Origin: Diaporthe sp. PMI_573
Lineage: Eukaryota > Ascomycota > Sordariomycetes > Diaporthales > Diaporthaceae
DNA length: 64,000 bases
NCBI GenBank assembly: GCA_021399435.1
Contig: JAJTUP010000103.1
Coordinates: 1-64,000 of the forward strand
Direction: 5' to 3'
Shown here: positions 42,165-52,960 of the stretch, piece by piece
Position numbering within the stretch: position 1 is the stretch's first letter
Layout: the number at the start of each line of letters is the position of its first letter
Made by a program: the position numbers and the translations under genes
Notes under the pieces: generated by a model
What the model saw: the letters and a program-made list of their open reading frames with translations, nothing else
Database searches by the model: none
Told to the model about the DNA's origin: nothing

Positions 42165-44207
42165 ATGCTGACCAAAGACCAGCGTATGCAGAGTTGGAAC
42201 GTGCAGTTCATGGTTGGTACAGATGCTGTCGCAGGCATATATCAGCGCGATGACTTACTTCGCATTACCGATATCGCGCGAGAGATCGAATTTTGTCTCA
42301 TCTTCAACCGCCCCGACACCGAATCATGGCAGCCGGCGATGCTCCTGCGCGACGCGGCTACTGGCCCCAACCAAATACTGCTCGTCCTAGATCAGCAAGA
42401 CCGGACTCCATTCCCAACTCCAAGGCCGAAGGATGTGCAACAGTACGACTTTGTCTTCCACCAGCGCACCCAATGTGCCGGGGGAAGCACACATTCCCTC
42501 GGAGGTAGGGCAGCAACTCCCACCTCCCGCCCACTTCGCGCAACTGACAGGCTTCAGACTCATGCATTCGACGCGCTGACCTACCGAGACAACGTTACGA
42601 CCCACGGTACCTCGAGATTGGGAAGAAGTTCACAGACCCTCGAATCCCGACTGTCCCGTTACGAAGGGTCGCTGGCACGAAGCGGCGCCATAGCTCCTCT
42701 GCATCCGTCTCGATGTCGAACGCGACTAGTGCATCGCCTGGAAGGGCGACTACCACAGACGATGCGGTGCCGGCGTCTATTATATCTTTCGAAGAAGCAC
42801 GTCCCCGTATCAACGCGTTCCGGTCAAACGTACTCGCGAACGGGTATATATGTGCCTTTAGCGGCATGGGCAAATCTTGGCTGCCCGGCGGCGTGGCTGG
42901 CCCCGGCATCGAAGCCGCTCATGTGGTTCCGCATCTCCACTGGCATACTTACCCTTTTGATGATGATATGAGGGTGGCAGATATCAATAATCCCCTAGAA
43001 ATGAAGCAAGTATGGCAGCGGACGTGGACGTAAGTATTGTGCTCTATTTCATGAAGTACTCAACGCGACGCTGACGTACAAGAGATTCTCAAACGGGTTG
43101 CCTATGCTCAGCCACCTGCACAGGTGTTTTGATGACCGAATTATCTCCATCCACCCCGAGACACGGCGCATACGAGCCTTCGCCGACTACGATATTCTGA
43201 CCCAGTATCACGGCCAGCTGGCACATCTACCGGCAAACATCGACTCTAAGGCTTTGCGGCACCACTGGGACATGTGTTGCCTGGAAAACATGCGGTCATG
43301 TTGGCTAGTCCAGGAACCTGACCCGAAGACGCTAGTCTTGGCACCTGTGCCACAAATACCTCTCGGCGGCAGCGTCGACAGCAGTCAGCCCTCGGCCACA
43401 CGGAACCCGCAGCAACCAACCCCGCAAGTGTCAGCCCCATTCTCGAACCCGCAGCGCCCGAATCAGCCAGCAAGCCCTGAAGAGCAGAACCCACCCTCTG
43501 ATCTGCAAACCCTGAGCCCAACCTACGACCGAGAACCAGTGTCTCATCATTCTGCATACAAGACGGGCAACCACAGCGCACAGCCCCCTTCCCCCCCTTC
43601 TAGTGAACCGGGCCCGGACAAGTGTGCGTTGTGGTGGCTGGGGGATGAGGTGATCGACGACGCGGCCGACGCCGAGGCTCTGAAGCAGAAGGGCTGGCTT
43701 CTCCAGCCTATGAGTGAAGATGACGCGGCGTCAAAATTAGTGCAGCGTGCACTCAGCCGAAGGCGCAGGCAGCGTGCGGGGGAGCAACAGCTGTGGTGGT
43801 GTGGGAGCGAGGTAATCGACAACGCGGCCCAGGCCGAGGCGCTTACAAAACAGGGATGGCTTCTTCGGCCTATCAGCGAAGAAGACGACGAGGAAGAAAG
43901 TGGCGACGAAAGAGAGCAGAGTGCAGACGATGACCCTGATACACAAGTTGAGCCTGCAAATGGGCGCATATACTGGCGCCTCGGTGCTGTTGTGATCAGA
44001 GACCCAGCCAGGGCGGAGGACCTGATACGGCAGGGCTGGCCGCTCCAGACAGTCGATGGGTACAACGGAGAACGAGATCGCGGTCGGTCTCTCAAGAAGG
44101 GACGATGCGTATCCACCGATGTCGATGGAGGCTACGGTACTGCCAGGGATTATGATGATGCGCACCTAGACGGCGCCCCGGGGACGAAGAGGCAGAGGCT
44201 CGCATGA
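42165..44207 (+). pseudogene. HNH nuclease-domain protein with three C-terminal repeats; two apparent frameshifts
   Basis: The start region reads SWNVQFMVGTDAVAGIYQRD, LRITDIAREIEFCLIFNRPD and QQYDFVFHQRT in one frame. The coding sense then moves by one base near 42470 (PGEAHIPSEVGQQLPPPAHF, LTGFRLMHSTR) and again near 42570 (RQRYDPRYLEIGKKFTDPRI). From there one frame, with a 55-bp GTAAGT...AG intron at 43030-43084, runs to 44207. The nuclease core is fungal HNH_2-like: NGYICAFSGM, EAAHVVPHLHW, NPLEMKQVW, then LSHLHRCFDDRIISIHPETR and ADYDILTQYHGQLAHLP. The tail has a Pro-rich linker and three 31-residue repeats. The shifts may be real mutations or assembly errors. The nuclease exons themselves are intact. 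Confidence 0.72.
43629..44060 (+). repeat. Three 31-residue coding repeats in the HNH protein
   Basis: Units at 43629-43721 (LWWLGDEVIDDAADAEALKQ KGWLL), 43791-43883 (LWWCGSEVIDNAAQAEALTK QGWLL) and 43968-44060 (IYWRLGAVVIRDPARAEDLI RQGWPL). The pattern is two aromatics, then E/V-V-I-x-D/N, an Ala-rich helix, then K/R-Q-G-W. Units 1 and 2 are close at DNA level, unit 3 is diverged. Spacers of about 23 and 28 residues are charged. Confidence 0.9.
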
Positions 44208-45253
44208 CCGCCTGTACAGTCTCATTGAATCAACATCTCCTTGGTGGATGCCGCAGCTGAGCAAAACACCGTTGAATTCTTCCATGACTTGGAACCAATG
44301 CGGGTTGTAGTTACACCCCACGTCAGGCCCGTCGGTTCTTGCATCCGCTATGCGCGCCAAGCCATATTGGACATACTCCGGCCTACCTATTTCAGATCGG
44401 GGCTGGATTGGTTACACATTGTCCGTCTGGACCTGCCGGGATGGTTCCATTGTTATCTGGTTCTGACTGGCAGGCAACAATAGTAAAGCTCTAGGAGGTA
44501 GCACGAGAGTTTTGTACGCTGGTTCTCCTGATATGGCGCGGGAGCTACAGAACGCAATCTCGTCTCTTCACTCTTGCTAATCTGTGATCGCCCGAAGCAA
44601 TCACTGATCAGTGTTGAATGGGCTTCGGTACGTACGTACGTGGTATCGCGTTAACGATGGGTTGGATTGGGTGTTGATTGCTTGCTTATCTATGTAATGT
44701 CGAGAGGTCAGGGGAAGATACCGGGCAAAGATTGCTTGAGGGCAGATCAGGATCTGAACATTCCGTGCTATGTTACGATTGATACCTAACTACATTGTGA
44801 TTCCAGTGCGTCTAGCCACCCATCTTATAACCTGACCTGCCCATCCCTCATGGATCTCGATGCACGCTGGCCTGAGCGAGGCTCAGCCCTGACTTGGGCG
44901 CCACATGGGCCTGAGCGGTGCTGCGGTGCCTTTCGCCGAGCCTCCGACGGGCCCGAAGTGCTGCCTTCCAACATGTAACTATTAAGGAAGGGGGAAGCAT
45001 CGTACACAGGCCACATTAGTCGTACCCGTGCCAAGGGACTGAGCTTAGTCACCCTGCCAAGCGTACGGCCATACTGAGTGTTATTCCAACGAGAAAGGCA
45101 TTTTATCCAGAATCCTAAATTATGGAATAAAGCTTTTTAATGATCTGGAGAGCTGTCATTATCAATGGCTTCTTGCCATTCTCCTTGGGCGCTACCGGGT
45201 TTAGTTGGATGATGAATTTCTGGCAATGGATATGTGAGCATCTGACAATCAAT
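44208..45253. other. Intergenic stretch with an LTR-like relic
   Basis: Holds the LTR-related repeat at 44548-44690. No gene is supported; the minus-strand frame 44825-45052 is featureless. Confidence 0.45.
44548..44690 (-). repeat. Diverged inverse relative of the LTR at 19.1-19.3 kb
   Basis: Shared words in inverse orientation to the 19 kb LTR include CGTCTCTTCACTCTTGC, CACTGATCAGTGTTGAATGG, TACGTACGTACGT and ATTGCTTGCTTA in the same order. Similarity is perhaps three quarters of positions by eye. A fragment of a related LTR. Confidence 0.75.
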
Positions 45254-45526
45254 TTAGCGCCAAATGTTGATAACAAATGCAATGTCTGGACTAACAATGT
45301 CGCTCAGAGGCGGCGGCCACCTTTTGTTTCCTGGATTCGAGGAAAACACATGAAACTTTCCATTCTTATGAATGGCGAGAAACACCTCCCCCCCACATTG
45401 AGTATGAAGTCCTTCTACCTTTTTCATGATCGTTCGTAGTCGCTTTCGAAACATCTCGCGTTCACGCTTAGCTCTTTTCACCACTATACTTCGAGCTTCT
45501 GGATCCATTTGGAAGTGGGAGACCAT
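45254..45526 (-). pseudogene. MADS-box-like (SRF-type) fragment
   Basis: The frame (90 residues from the Met at 45526) reads KREREMFRKRLRTIMKKVEG, LHTQCGGEVFLAIHKNGKFH and VFSS. Spacing and residues follow the MADS box: R-x-x-T-x-x-K-K-x-x-x-L, then C-G-x-E-V-x-L-x-I, G-K and F-S-S. The N-terminal DNA-contacting part is only weakly matched. The protein is far shorter than cellular MADS factors. It may be a small MADS-like ORF of the kind found scattered in fungal genomes, or a relic. Confidence 0.5.
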
Positions 45527-45532
45527 GAGCAA

Positions 45533-45862
45533 TGATGCAGCACCGGTTTGTAACTAAAACTTGCCAAACAGTGCACCGATCGTGTCAACAGTCAAGGCAG
45601 CTCTCCTTCTCATAAAGAAATATATACTACGGGACTTCCATATTTCTGTTTGAGGAATAAGGTACATTTTGCTCTGCAACGATCAGAAAAGTACTGTCCC
45701 GCAGGACCTCATAGAAACAGACTTTGACGGGCACTTGTTTCGGAATATTCCCATGTATGTACTATGCAGTACTTCCACTTTTTATAAAAGTTCAACAAAA
45801 CGAGTATTTGGCCGATTCTACTATGTACTTTATGCGCTCTTCAAAAGGGACTCACGTATGCG
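45533..45862. other. Short intergenic stretch
   Basis: AT-rich, with no supportable gene. Confidence 0.4.
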
Positions 45863-46228
45863 TCATTTGCAGTCATAGTGACCAACTACCCCCAAGATGG
45901 CCAAAGAGTTGGGAGAAGTCCAAAGGTCGCAGCTGATGTGAATTCTAGACTTCGCTGACTGTATGCGCTGCTTAACCTTCTCCTTCTGGTCTTCGTACTG
46001 CCGCATGATCCATTTCCTGATGGTCTCATGCGTATCTGGCAGCCAAGTGTCGATATCGTCATTGATGTAGGCCAAGAGTGCTCGGAACTCTGGGCATTCC
46101 ACGAGCCGAAACGGGAGGGAACAGGCCGTAATAAACCTCACATACAAGACTTCGAGCTGGTCAGGGTCGATCGAATCTCCGGGTTGGCCGTTGAGCCGAC
46201 GGCGTTTGCAGGGGTTATCTTCTGCCAT
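45863..46228 (-). pseudogene. hAT transposase fragment
   Basis: The frame reads CSLPFRLVECPEFRALLAYI, then WLPDTHETIRKWIMRQYEDQ and SRIHISCDLWTSPNSLAILG, the hAT blocks from just after the BED finger through the first catalytic-domain landmark. It begins with a basic patch (CKRRRLN) and ends at a stop with the rest missing. It matches neither hAT above closely, so it represents a further family. Confidence 0.8.
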
Positions 46229-46625
46229 AGCACGAGCTGTAATAGTCAGCCATGCTCAGACGCACATGTGGGAGGACCGCCTAAAACCCACCACTCCATT
46301 CCCGTGTTCCTCTTCTCTGCTCCCAACCTACATCTGCACTGGTTGTAGTACTACTCAAGCAAAGTCGAGCGCCAATGTGCACACAAGGCAGGCGCCGTTA
46401 TCGGTCGGTACGAAAGCCAGTTCAACTCTGCGGCCCAGGCCGCTCTGTCAAGGTCTCGGGTCGATAATGCCAATTGGAGGTCTAGTTGGGGTGAACTCTA
46501 GATACAAGACATAGCGCGAGGAAGGAAGAGAAAGAAGAGAACAGTGCTTCCTCGCATTCAGGAGAAATACTGTGGATCACACGCCAATTGCCATCTCAAC
46601 GCCCAACGAAGGCATCATCAAGGCA
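46229..46625. other. Short intergenic stretch
   Basis: No supportable gene. It lies between the hAT scrap and the 3' end of the phosphotransferase gene. Confidence 0.4.
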
Positions 46626-47716
46626 TCAGTCGAGAACAACAGCACCGAGGAAGCGCAAGTCCTCACTCTCCTCAGTGGCGGCAACTGTGTTTCCATATCT
46701 GTCCTGCATGAAGCCATTGGCCAGAAAGAGGCCAACCAGCCTCGCAACCTCGATGCACTGCGCCTGCGCTGCAGAAACCCCTCCCAGACACTGGTAGAAG
46801 GTGGTCCAGAACCCATTTCGGAGTTCCTGCTGATTGGGGAAGTAGGACCAATCCAGGTAGCCATCATTCACCGTCCGGATCCCAAGCATGGTCTCAAGAC
46901 CCCCCAGCGACATGCCAAACGGACTGACCTCGGCGTCCCTCCAGTCGCAGATACCCACGATGGCGCCCGTGTCTGGGTTCACGTGGATGTTGTTCTCGAG
47001 GAGGTCGACGTGGTTGGGCACGAGTGGCCAGTTCCGATCAAAGATACCCGGGAGCTGGGGGATTAGGGTGTCTAGCTTTTCGTGAAAGCGCTCGGGAAGC
47101 CCCTCGCGCAGCTGTCTGAGTTGCGACGAGTAAAAGTCAAAAAGCTGCCTGTGATCTGGCCTGCTCATCGACCCAGGCGTGTTACCATACGCCGAGGCGA
47201 AGAATCTACCCCGGTCAAGTCAGCTGTAGGTACGTTTCCTTGCGTTGGAAAGGGAGAGTCAGAGCGGGAAGGGTCGTAAGTGCTTTGGGGGGGGGGGCTG
47301 GTGTTGACGAACCTTGCGTAGTCGTCTATGGTGTTTCGCAGGAGCGCGTAGTTGTTCCTTTGCAAGTGGGCTCGGGCAATATACATGGAGATGCCCCCCA
47401 TGTTGTTCATTGTGTAGACACGGAGACCACCAAATGGACCGCGGTCCTCGTGCTGTGGCGTGAAGCCCTGGTAGGCTAGTTCGATATTTTGTATGAAGTC
47501 CATGTCCAGAAGGGAGCCTGGAACGCGGAACTGGACGACGACTTGCCCAGCTTCGACGGTGTAGCTGGTTCCGCCCTGGCAAGCTGTTGGAGTGACGGAC
47601 TTGCCTGTTATGCTTTGAGCCTTGTGGTTGCATTGCTCCTGCGTGACAGAAGGGTTTCTCGCAAAAAACGTCTCTATCTGCATCTGAGACAGCGCTGACA
47701 TATCCACCGCCGCCAT
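46626..47716 (-). CDS. APH-family (aminoglycoside phosphotransferase-like) kinase
   Basis: Two minus-strand exons (47716-47313 and 47205-46626) with a GTTCGT...TAG intron of 107 bp keep frame and give 327 residues. The splice rebuilds DYARFFASAYGNTP. Landmarks are the catalytic loop LVPNHVDLLENNIHVN (H-x-D-x4-N) near residues 197-212 and GAIVGICDWRDAEVSPFG (the DFG-like D) near 216-233. The N-terminal lobe shows SYTVEAGQVVVQFRVPGS and the linker PFGGLRVYTMNNMGGISMYI. In filamentous fungi this large family is mostly of unknown substrate; drug resistance is not implied. A C11 tract on the coding strand lies in the intron. Intact, so probably a working gene. Confidence 0.88.
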
Positions 47717-48415
47717 TGTGTGGAAGGTGTTGCACGAAAATTTTGGGTAGAGAGGTGGGTGAAGTTGGCTACTTTGTGAGGCTCAGAACGGGAGGCGTAG
47801 CGAAACGGGCGACGGGCGGACCAGGGGCCGCCTTGGCGGCTAACCCGATTAGGAAGTCCCTGCATCACGCTTCAGCACTGGTAACGCCCGCTGACGCAGG
47901 CAGATGCCCCGGAACTCTGGAATGATTGAACTATGAACGAGGCTGGGAACAAAGTGGAAGGCGGGAATAGCGGGCTCTGACTGGTGTGGGACGCTAAAAT
48001 CAGAGGCCACTATTAAGGTACATAGTGTCAAGGATATGGCCTTGGGCGTCAGGCGCGAGGGTCACCCTGGACTATCACAGTTAGCTTCATAGCTCCGCCA
48101 GGTGCCTTTCTCTAGCACCTCGCGCGTCAACACCTGTGGGGGTACGGCATTGGTCTATGTGTAGTAGGTAGCATGTCAGTTCCTGAGCTGTCATTGTGGC
48201 TCCTTTGGTTGACCGATCTACCGTGTTACCTTGCCCAGAAGAGTCCCTGATTGGGTGGTGAAAGCTACCACTCCGTCCTCTCACATCACCTTTTCTTCCC
48301 CGCCTGGTTTCTTCTCCCTTGCCCGTGCCTGACAGGTAGTGTATCTATGATCTATCTATAGGCTTCTAATGTACCGGTATTATATAACTAGAATGTAGAT
48401 TGAGAAAGTCAAAAC
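47717..48415. other. Intergenic stretch between the phosphotransferase and the Helitron
   Basis: Probably holds the phosphotransferase promoter on its left. On the minus strand, CTAG followed by T occurs at about 48390, a possible Helitron 3' terminus (CTRR-T), but the expected hairpin is not convincing. Confidence 0.4.
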
Positions 48416-51400
48416 TTACTGTCTTGTCCATGTGCGTATGGTTTCCTCCTCGAGTTTATGAAGCCTTTCCATCTCAGTGAGTAGCGCATCATGTGGACGA
48501 AATCGGAGGTCCTTCATCTCAAGTTTCTGTAAGAGATACAGACCATCTAAAGATTGAGGGCGCGAAAGTTGGACCAGCATAGAACAAAACTTCTTATGCA
48601 TGTCTTGACCCTTGGCAGATGGATTATCTTTTAGGTCAAGGACTGCTGTCTTGAGAGTCGCCCCTTGTACTTTATAGTCCGTCAGGCTAAATGCTGAACA
48701 TATTGGAACTTGTTTTCTCCGTACGGAATATGTCTTGATGGTGATTGATCTCTCTATAGGGAAAACAGGGAAGTCGTTAGCCTGGAGATGTTCAAAGCCA
48801 AGGTGCTTCGGATTCTCTTGGCGGAATAGAACACAGGCTGGCGGTTTAGTACATAAGATGAACAGGTCATCAATCTCGAAAAAGTCCGCTGTCCATTGTT
48901 AGTGTAACTGCATGTCGTGTAATCGGTCGTGGGAAGGCACACCTGATGGGTCAATAACGATACCCGAAGGAATACCACGTGTGCCATTGACATGTCCAAG
49001 AAGGGTGCAGATGTTAGCAAGAATTACCCCAGGCATCCCCGGTGTGTAGAGGAAAAGGCCTTGAAAAGGGATCTTAGTACCTTGATCCCTTTGTTGAAGC
49101 AAGTCTTCGAGATAAAGAGGGAAAGAGGATGTAGAAGTGGTTCTGCTGTGCTGGGCTGGGAAGATGTAAATTCGTTGTGATCGACATCGAGCAAAGTGTT
49201 CCGTTCTGACGAGATTGAGATGATGTCGAAGTGCGTTCAATTTCGCAACGAAAGTTGCACCTTCCAGTTCCGGCATGAAAAGAGAAGTTATCACTCTGGT
49301 GTTCAGCAAAGCCAGATCTTCTTCAGTCAAGGCAGAAGCCCTTGCTCGGCGGACCAAATCTCGGAATATGGGGTCCTGTGCTTGTCTTATCTGCTCGTTG
49401 AGGATAATTACTTCTTTGAACAGATGCCAGACCATCTGGCCATTGACATCCTCACTATTCCCATGTCTCGGTTCTCTCCACAGTGCTGGCCCTTTTACAG
49501 GCGGGAATTGGAAGAAGTCCCCAAAGAAAATGATAACTGGCAGTCCACCAAAGAGGTCAGGCGAGCTGCGATCTAGGGATTTTGCAATCTTGCACTGATT
49601 GTTGATCATGCTTAACGAAGTTAAATCCAACATACTAACTTCGTCCATGATTATAATCGTCTTCCTGGACCACAACTTTTTGATGCGAGCGCTTACTGTA
49701 GGCTTTTGGGTCTTGGAAATTGAAATACCCAAAGAGGTATGGTAGGTATTTCCGCTGATATTGTCAGCAGCAGCTCCTGTAGGCGCCATCAGGATGACCT
49801 CATGCTTTCGCATCATAAGGTCCATGCCGGCAACAATGGCTTTGATGACTCGACTCTTGCCAGTTCCGCCTTCTCCTCCAACGTAGAGGAGCATCTGATC
49901 CCGCCTGGATGCATCATATGGATTATCTCTCCAAGCTATCGCGGCAGAAAGCACTCGTTCTATAACAAGTCTCTGCTTTGTATTGAGAGGGAGAACTTTG
50001 CAGACTAGCGTGGTAAGAGTTGTGCCAGAAGGGCTATCGCCGACTCGAGAGCGAAGGTTTATTAAGTTTGGTATGGCTTGGAGTGAACTCAGAGTAGGGT
50101 GGAAAGTGCCATCACCAAGATCAGGACCGAAACTGTCGCCCTCGAGTGCAATACGCTCTTCTGGTTCGATGTTATCAAGCTCATCGCGTGTAGCAAGGCC
50201 TTTGATTTGTAGCTTCCAGCTCTCTAGTGTAGGGTTGGGGAAGAATCTAATGCCAGAGGTAGTAAACGTGGGAAGTCGAAAAATATCAAGAGGCACAAGA
50301 CTTCGTGATTGCAGGCACTGAACAAGGTGCGCTTTTGAAGATAAGAATGGAATACGCTGGCTGGCGGCATGAAGTTCCTTGCGCCAAGATGTAGCGATGG
50401 AATGGTATGCCGATATCAGAGCCTCATCGGTGAATTCCTGTTGTGGAGAATCCTGAGATTCTTCGGCATCCAAGTCGGAATTAGCAATTTCCATATCGTC
50501 AATGTTATGGTCGAGGTCGTCCTGAGATATCGCCGTTGCGTTACGGAGAGCGGCGTCAACCATTGCATCCTCTCTGGATTTCCGAAGGAGCTCCATGTTC
50601 CTAGCGAAGTTGCGATTATGAGGCGAAAGCGTGGGTTCAACAATGTCCCATATTCTCGAACAGGCATCCCGTTTTGTGTCATACTCAGAAGCGTGTTGTT
50701 GAAATAGGGCCGGCAGTTGGTCCCATGGTAGGAAAAACCCCAATTGCACTTCGGCGAGGTCATTCTTGATAGCAGTTGTGTTTGGATGACCTCCACAAAC
50801 ACCTTCCTCCTGGATCTGGTACTGAGAGAATTGGCCGTTGAAGGACACGGTCTTCACCTGAGACTCGGTACGTGCCATGCACTGCACGTGTGTGTTGCTC
50901 TTGGGGTGGGTCGTATCGAATTCCACGTCGGATGTCGTTGCGTCAGACCTTCTCTTAACATCTACTAACATGCAGTATTCGAAAAGGGTAAGATGAGCTA
51001 GATCTGGACCACGCCATCTGTAGTTGTCGAAACGGCTTACGGGAGCCGTATCCTTGGGTTGAAAGGTGCATTCCTCTTCGCCTGTGAACTCGGGAGAGCC
51101 ATCGAACAGTGATCCGGTAGACTCAATGGCGGTGCGTACATATCGCCTTAGCCACCAGAGATTGACTTGGACAAAGTTGTAATTCCTTGTGTAATATGTC
51201 GGTAGCTGAAGCAAGGAGTTGGCGATCTGTACACCGCTAATCTCGCGGTCGTGAGACAGAGTGTTGAAGCAGCGAAGAGCAAATTGGTCCATATCCATTT
51301 TCCGAAATCGCATGTCGGCAGCATCTGGTGTCTGAGTGGCCTTTGCCTTATCCATGCTTTGTTTCAGCAATGCAGCCTTTACTAGCATTTGGTGTGGGGA

Positions 51401-52934
51401 AACGTCATCCTTCGTCGCATAATTTGTAAGGTAGTAGATGAGAGCCAGGCACTTGGTAGTGGTTGGGATCCAGGAGATATCGTGATTTGATCGGATGCAA
51501 CTGGCGATTGCTGGATTCCATGGATTGACCCAACCATGGTTTCGAGCGAGATGGACCACACCTAGCTCGTCCACTTCAGAATGCGGCCGAAGGTCCCGTG
51601 GCATACCAAATCTGCAAGCATCCTTCCCTCGCCCCCTTTGACGATACTTGAAACAGGTAGCGGTGTGGTTCGAGGAATGGATTTGACTTTTGCCAGCAAC
51701 TGCATTGCTATCAGCCGTGAGCCTTTGACGGAATTCGTTATCAGAACCCGGATCCTTAGAAGAAGGTGGCGTATTTGCGGGCCCTGATTCCGGAATGCTA
51801 TCATTCTCCGAGTTTATGCTGTGAACAATGATAGATTCAAGATACCGTATCACCCGTTGAGCAAAGGCCCCATCTTGTACAAGCCGTTCCCGCAGAGTGC
51901 TGAAGGCAAGATTGCCCGTAAGCCATATCAAGACATGAAGATGTAGCATGCCACGACCGTTTGTCTCAACAACGCCGTAGTGATTTGCCACTTGCCCAAG
52001 GATTCCAATACGTCCTGTGCCAGACTGGATGAGACCATCAAAGATGGCTTTACAAACGTGATTGAAGAATTGGGCAACTGCCACTGGGTTTGACGTTGCT
52101 GCTGTATGACGAATAGCCGCGGTCGCTGCAGGGACGGCATCGGCAGGAATTTCGATTCCTGCCAAGATTAGAACGAGAGGGTTCCGTAAATCGGAAGGAT
52201 TGATCGTCGCCCAAATTGCCGGTTCGGCACCCCGTACAATAAGTCCTTTAATTTCAGTCCGCATCATCAGCTTTTGGGAGAATGATTCAGGTACTCGCAT
52301 GCCAATTGTTGTAAGGCCTTGCTGAAGTCTACGGACTGCGGGGTCCTTAATGGGTTGTCCATTGGAAACTGCTGTTGCGGCAGTCTGCAACTGATCGACA
52401 GTCAAAGAGGCGATATCATCCCTAACAGATCTCCAGTTTTGGCGTTTAGCAAGCATAGCGTTTCCAAGAGATGATCGGCGCAGCTGTATCACGTCGTAGA
52501 GAAGGTACATGAATGTCTTATGGCGAGCAAACCTGCGAAGGTTAGTATAAATAACATCATAGTTTCGGAGACTCTAACCTTCTGCTATGGTGGCTTAATG
52601 CCCACTGTGCAAAAGTATTAAGTGACACTGGTACTGGCCTCTGATCTTGGTGGCCACCGAGGCCGTTGGGAAACAATGTCGGGAAAGCGCCAGTGAAATA
52701 ATGGGGATCTTCCCAGCTACTCATCAGTGTAGCCTGGCTGTGAATAGCATAAGAGATTGTTGGCAAATCTCTTTGTCTATGCTCGTGCTCGGGCTCATGC
52801 GAACTATCTGCAGCTTGATCTGTTTCATCCACCCAACGCGTGTTGCCTGTTACCACTCCTAACAAGGCATCAATCAACCGAAGGTTAGAATCCGTCCGTT
52901 CTCCATTGACATCCGCGTAGACTGAGCCGGTCAC
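48416..52934 (-). pseudogene. Helitron Rep/helicase, nearly full length with one nonsense codon
   Basis: Exon 1 (52934-52579) and exon 2 (52532-48416), separated by a 46-bp GTTAGA...CAG intron, form one frame of 1490 codons interrupted only by TAA at 48899-48901. N-terminal landmarks: SSWEDPHYFTGAFPTLFPNG, then the Helitron-like region. The Rep endonuclease shows the HUH motif GMLHLHVLIWL (about 51915-51955) and LIYYLTNYATKDD with the catalytic Tyr pair (about 51405-51450). The C-terminal PIF1-like helicase has Walker A VGGEGGTGKS (about 49855-49885), IIIMDEVSMLD, FFGDFFQFPPVKG and, beyond the stop, FSLTDYKVQGATL and MLVQLSRPQSLDGLYLL. The stop lies between DMQLH and QWTADFF and is probably CAA-to-TAA. 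The N-terminus is cut at about 52960, where an opposite-strand helicase begins. Helitrons move by rolling-circle replication. Confidence 0.9.
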
Positions 52935-52960
52935 GAACGGATCATTGTCATTGGGAAGAA

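Noticed and set aside
46888..47085. Plus-strand frames opposite the phosphotransferase
   Set aside because: Shadows of the APH-like gene, with no independent features.
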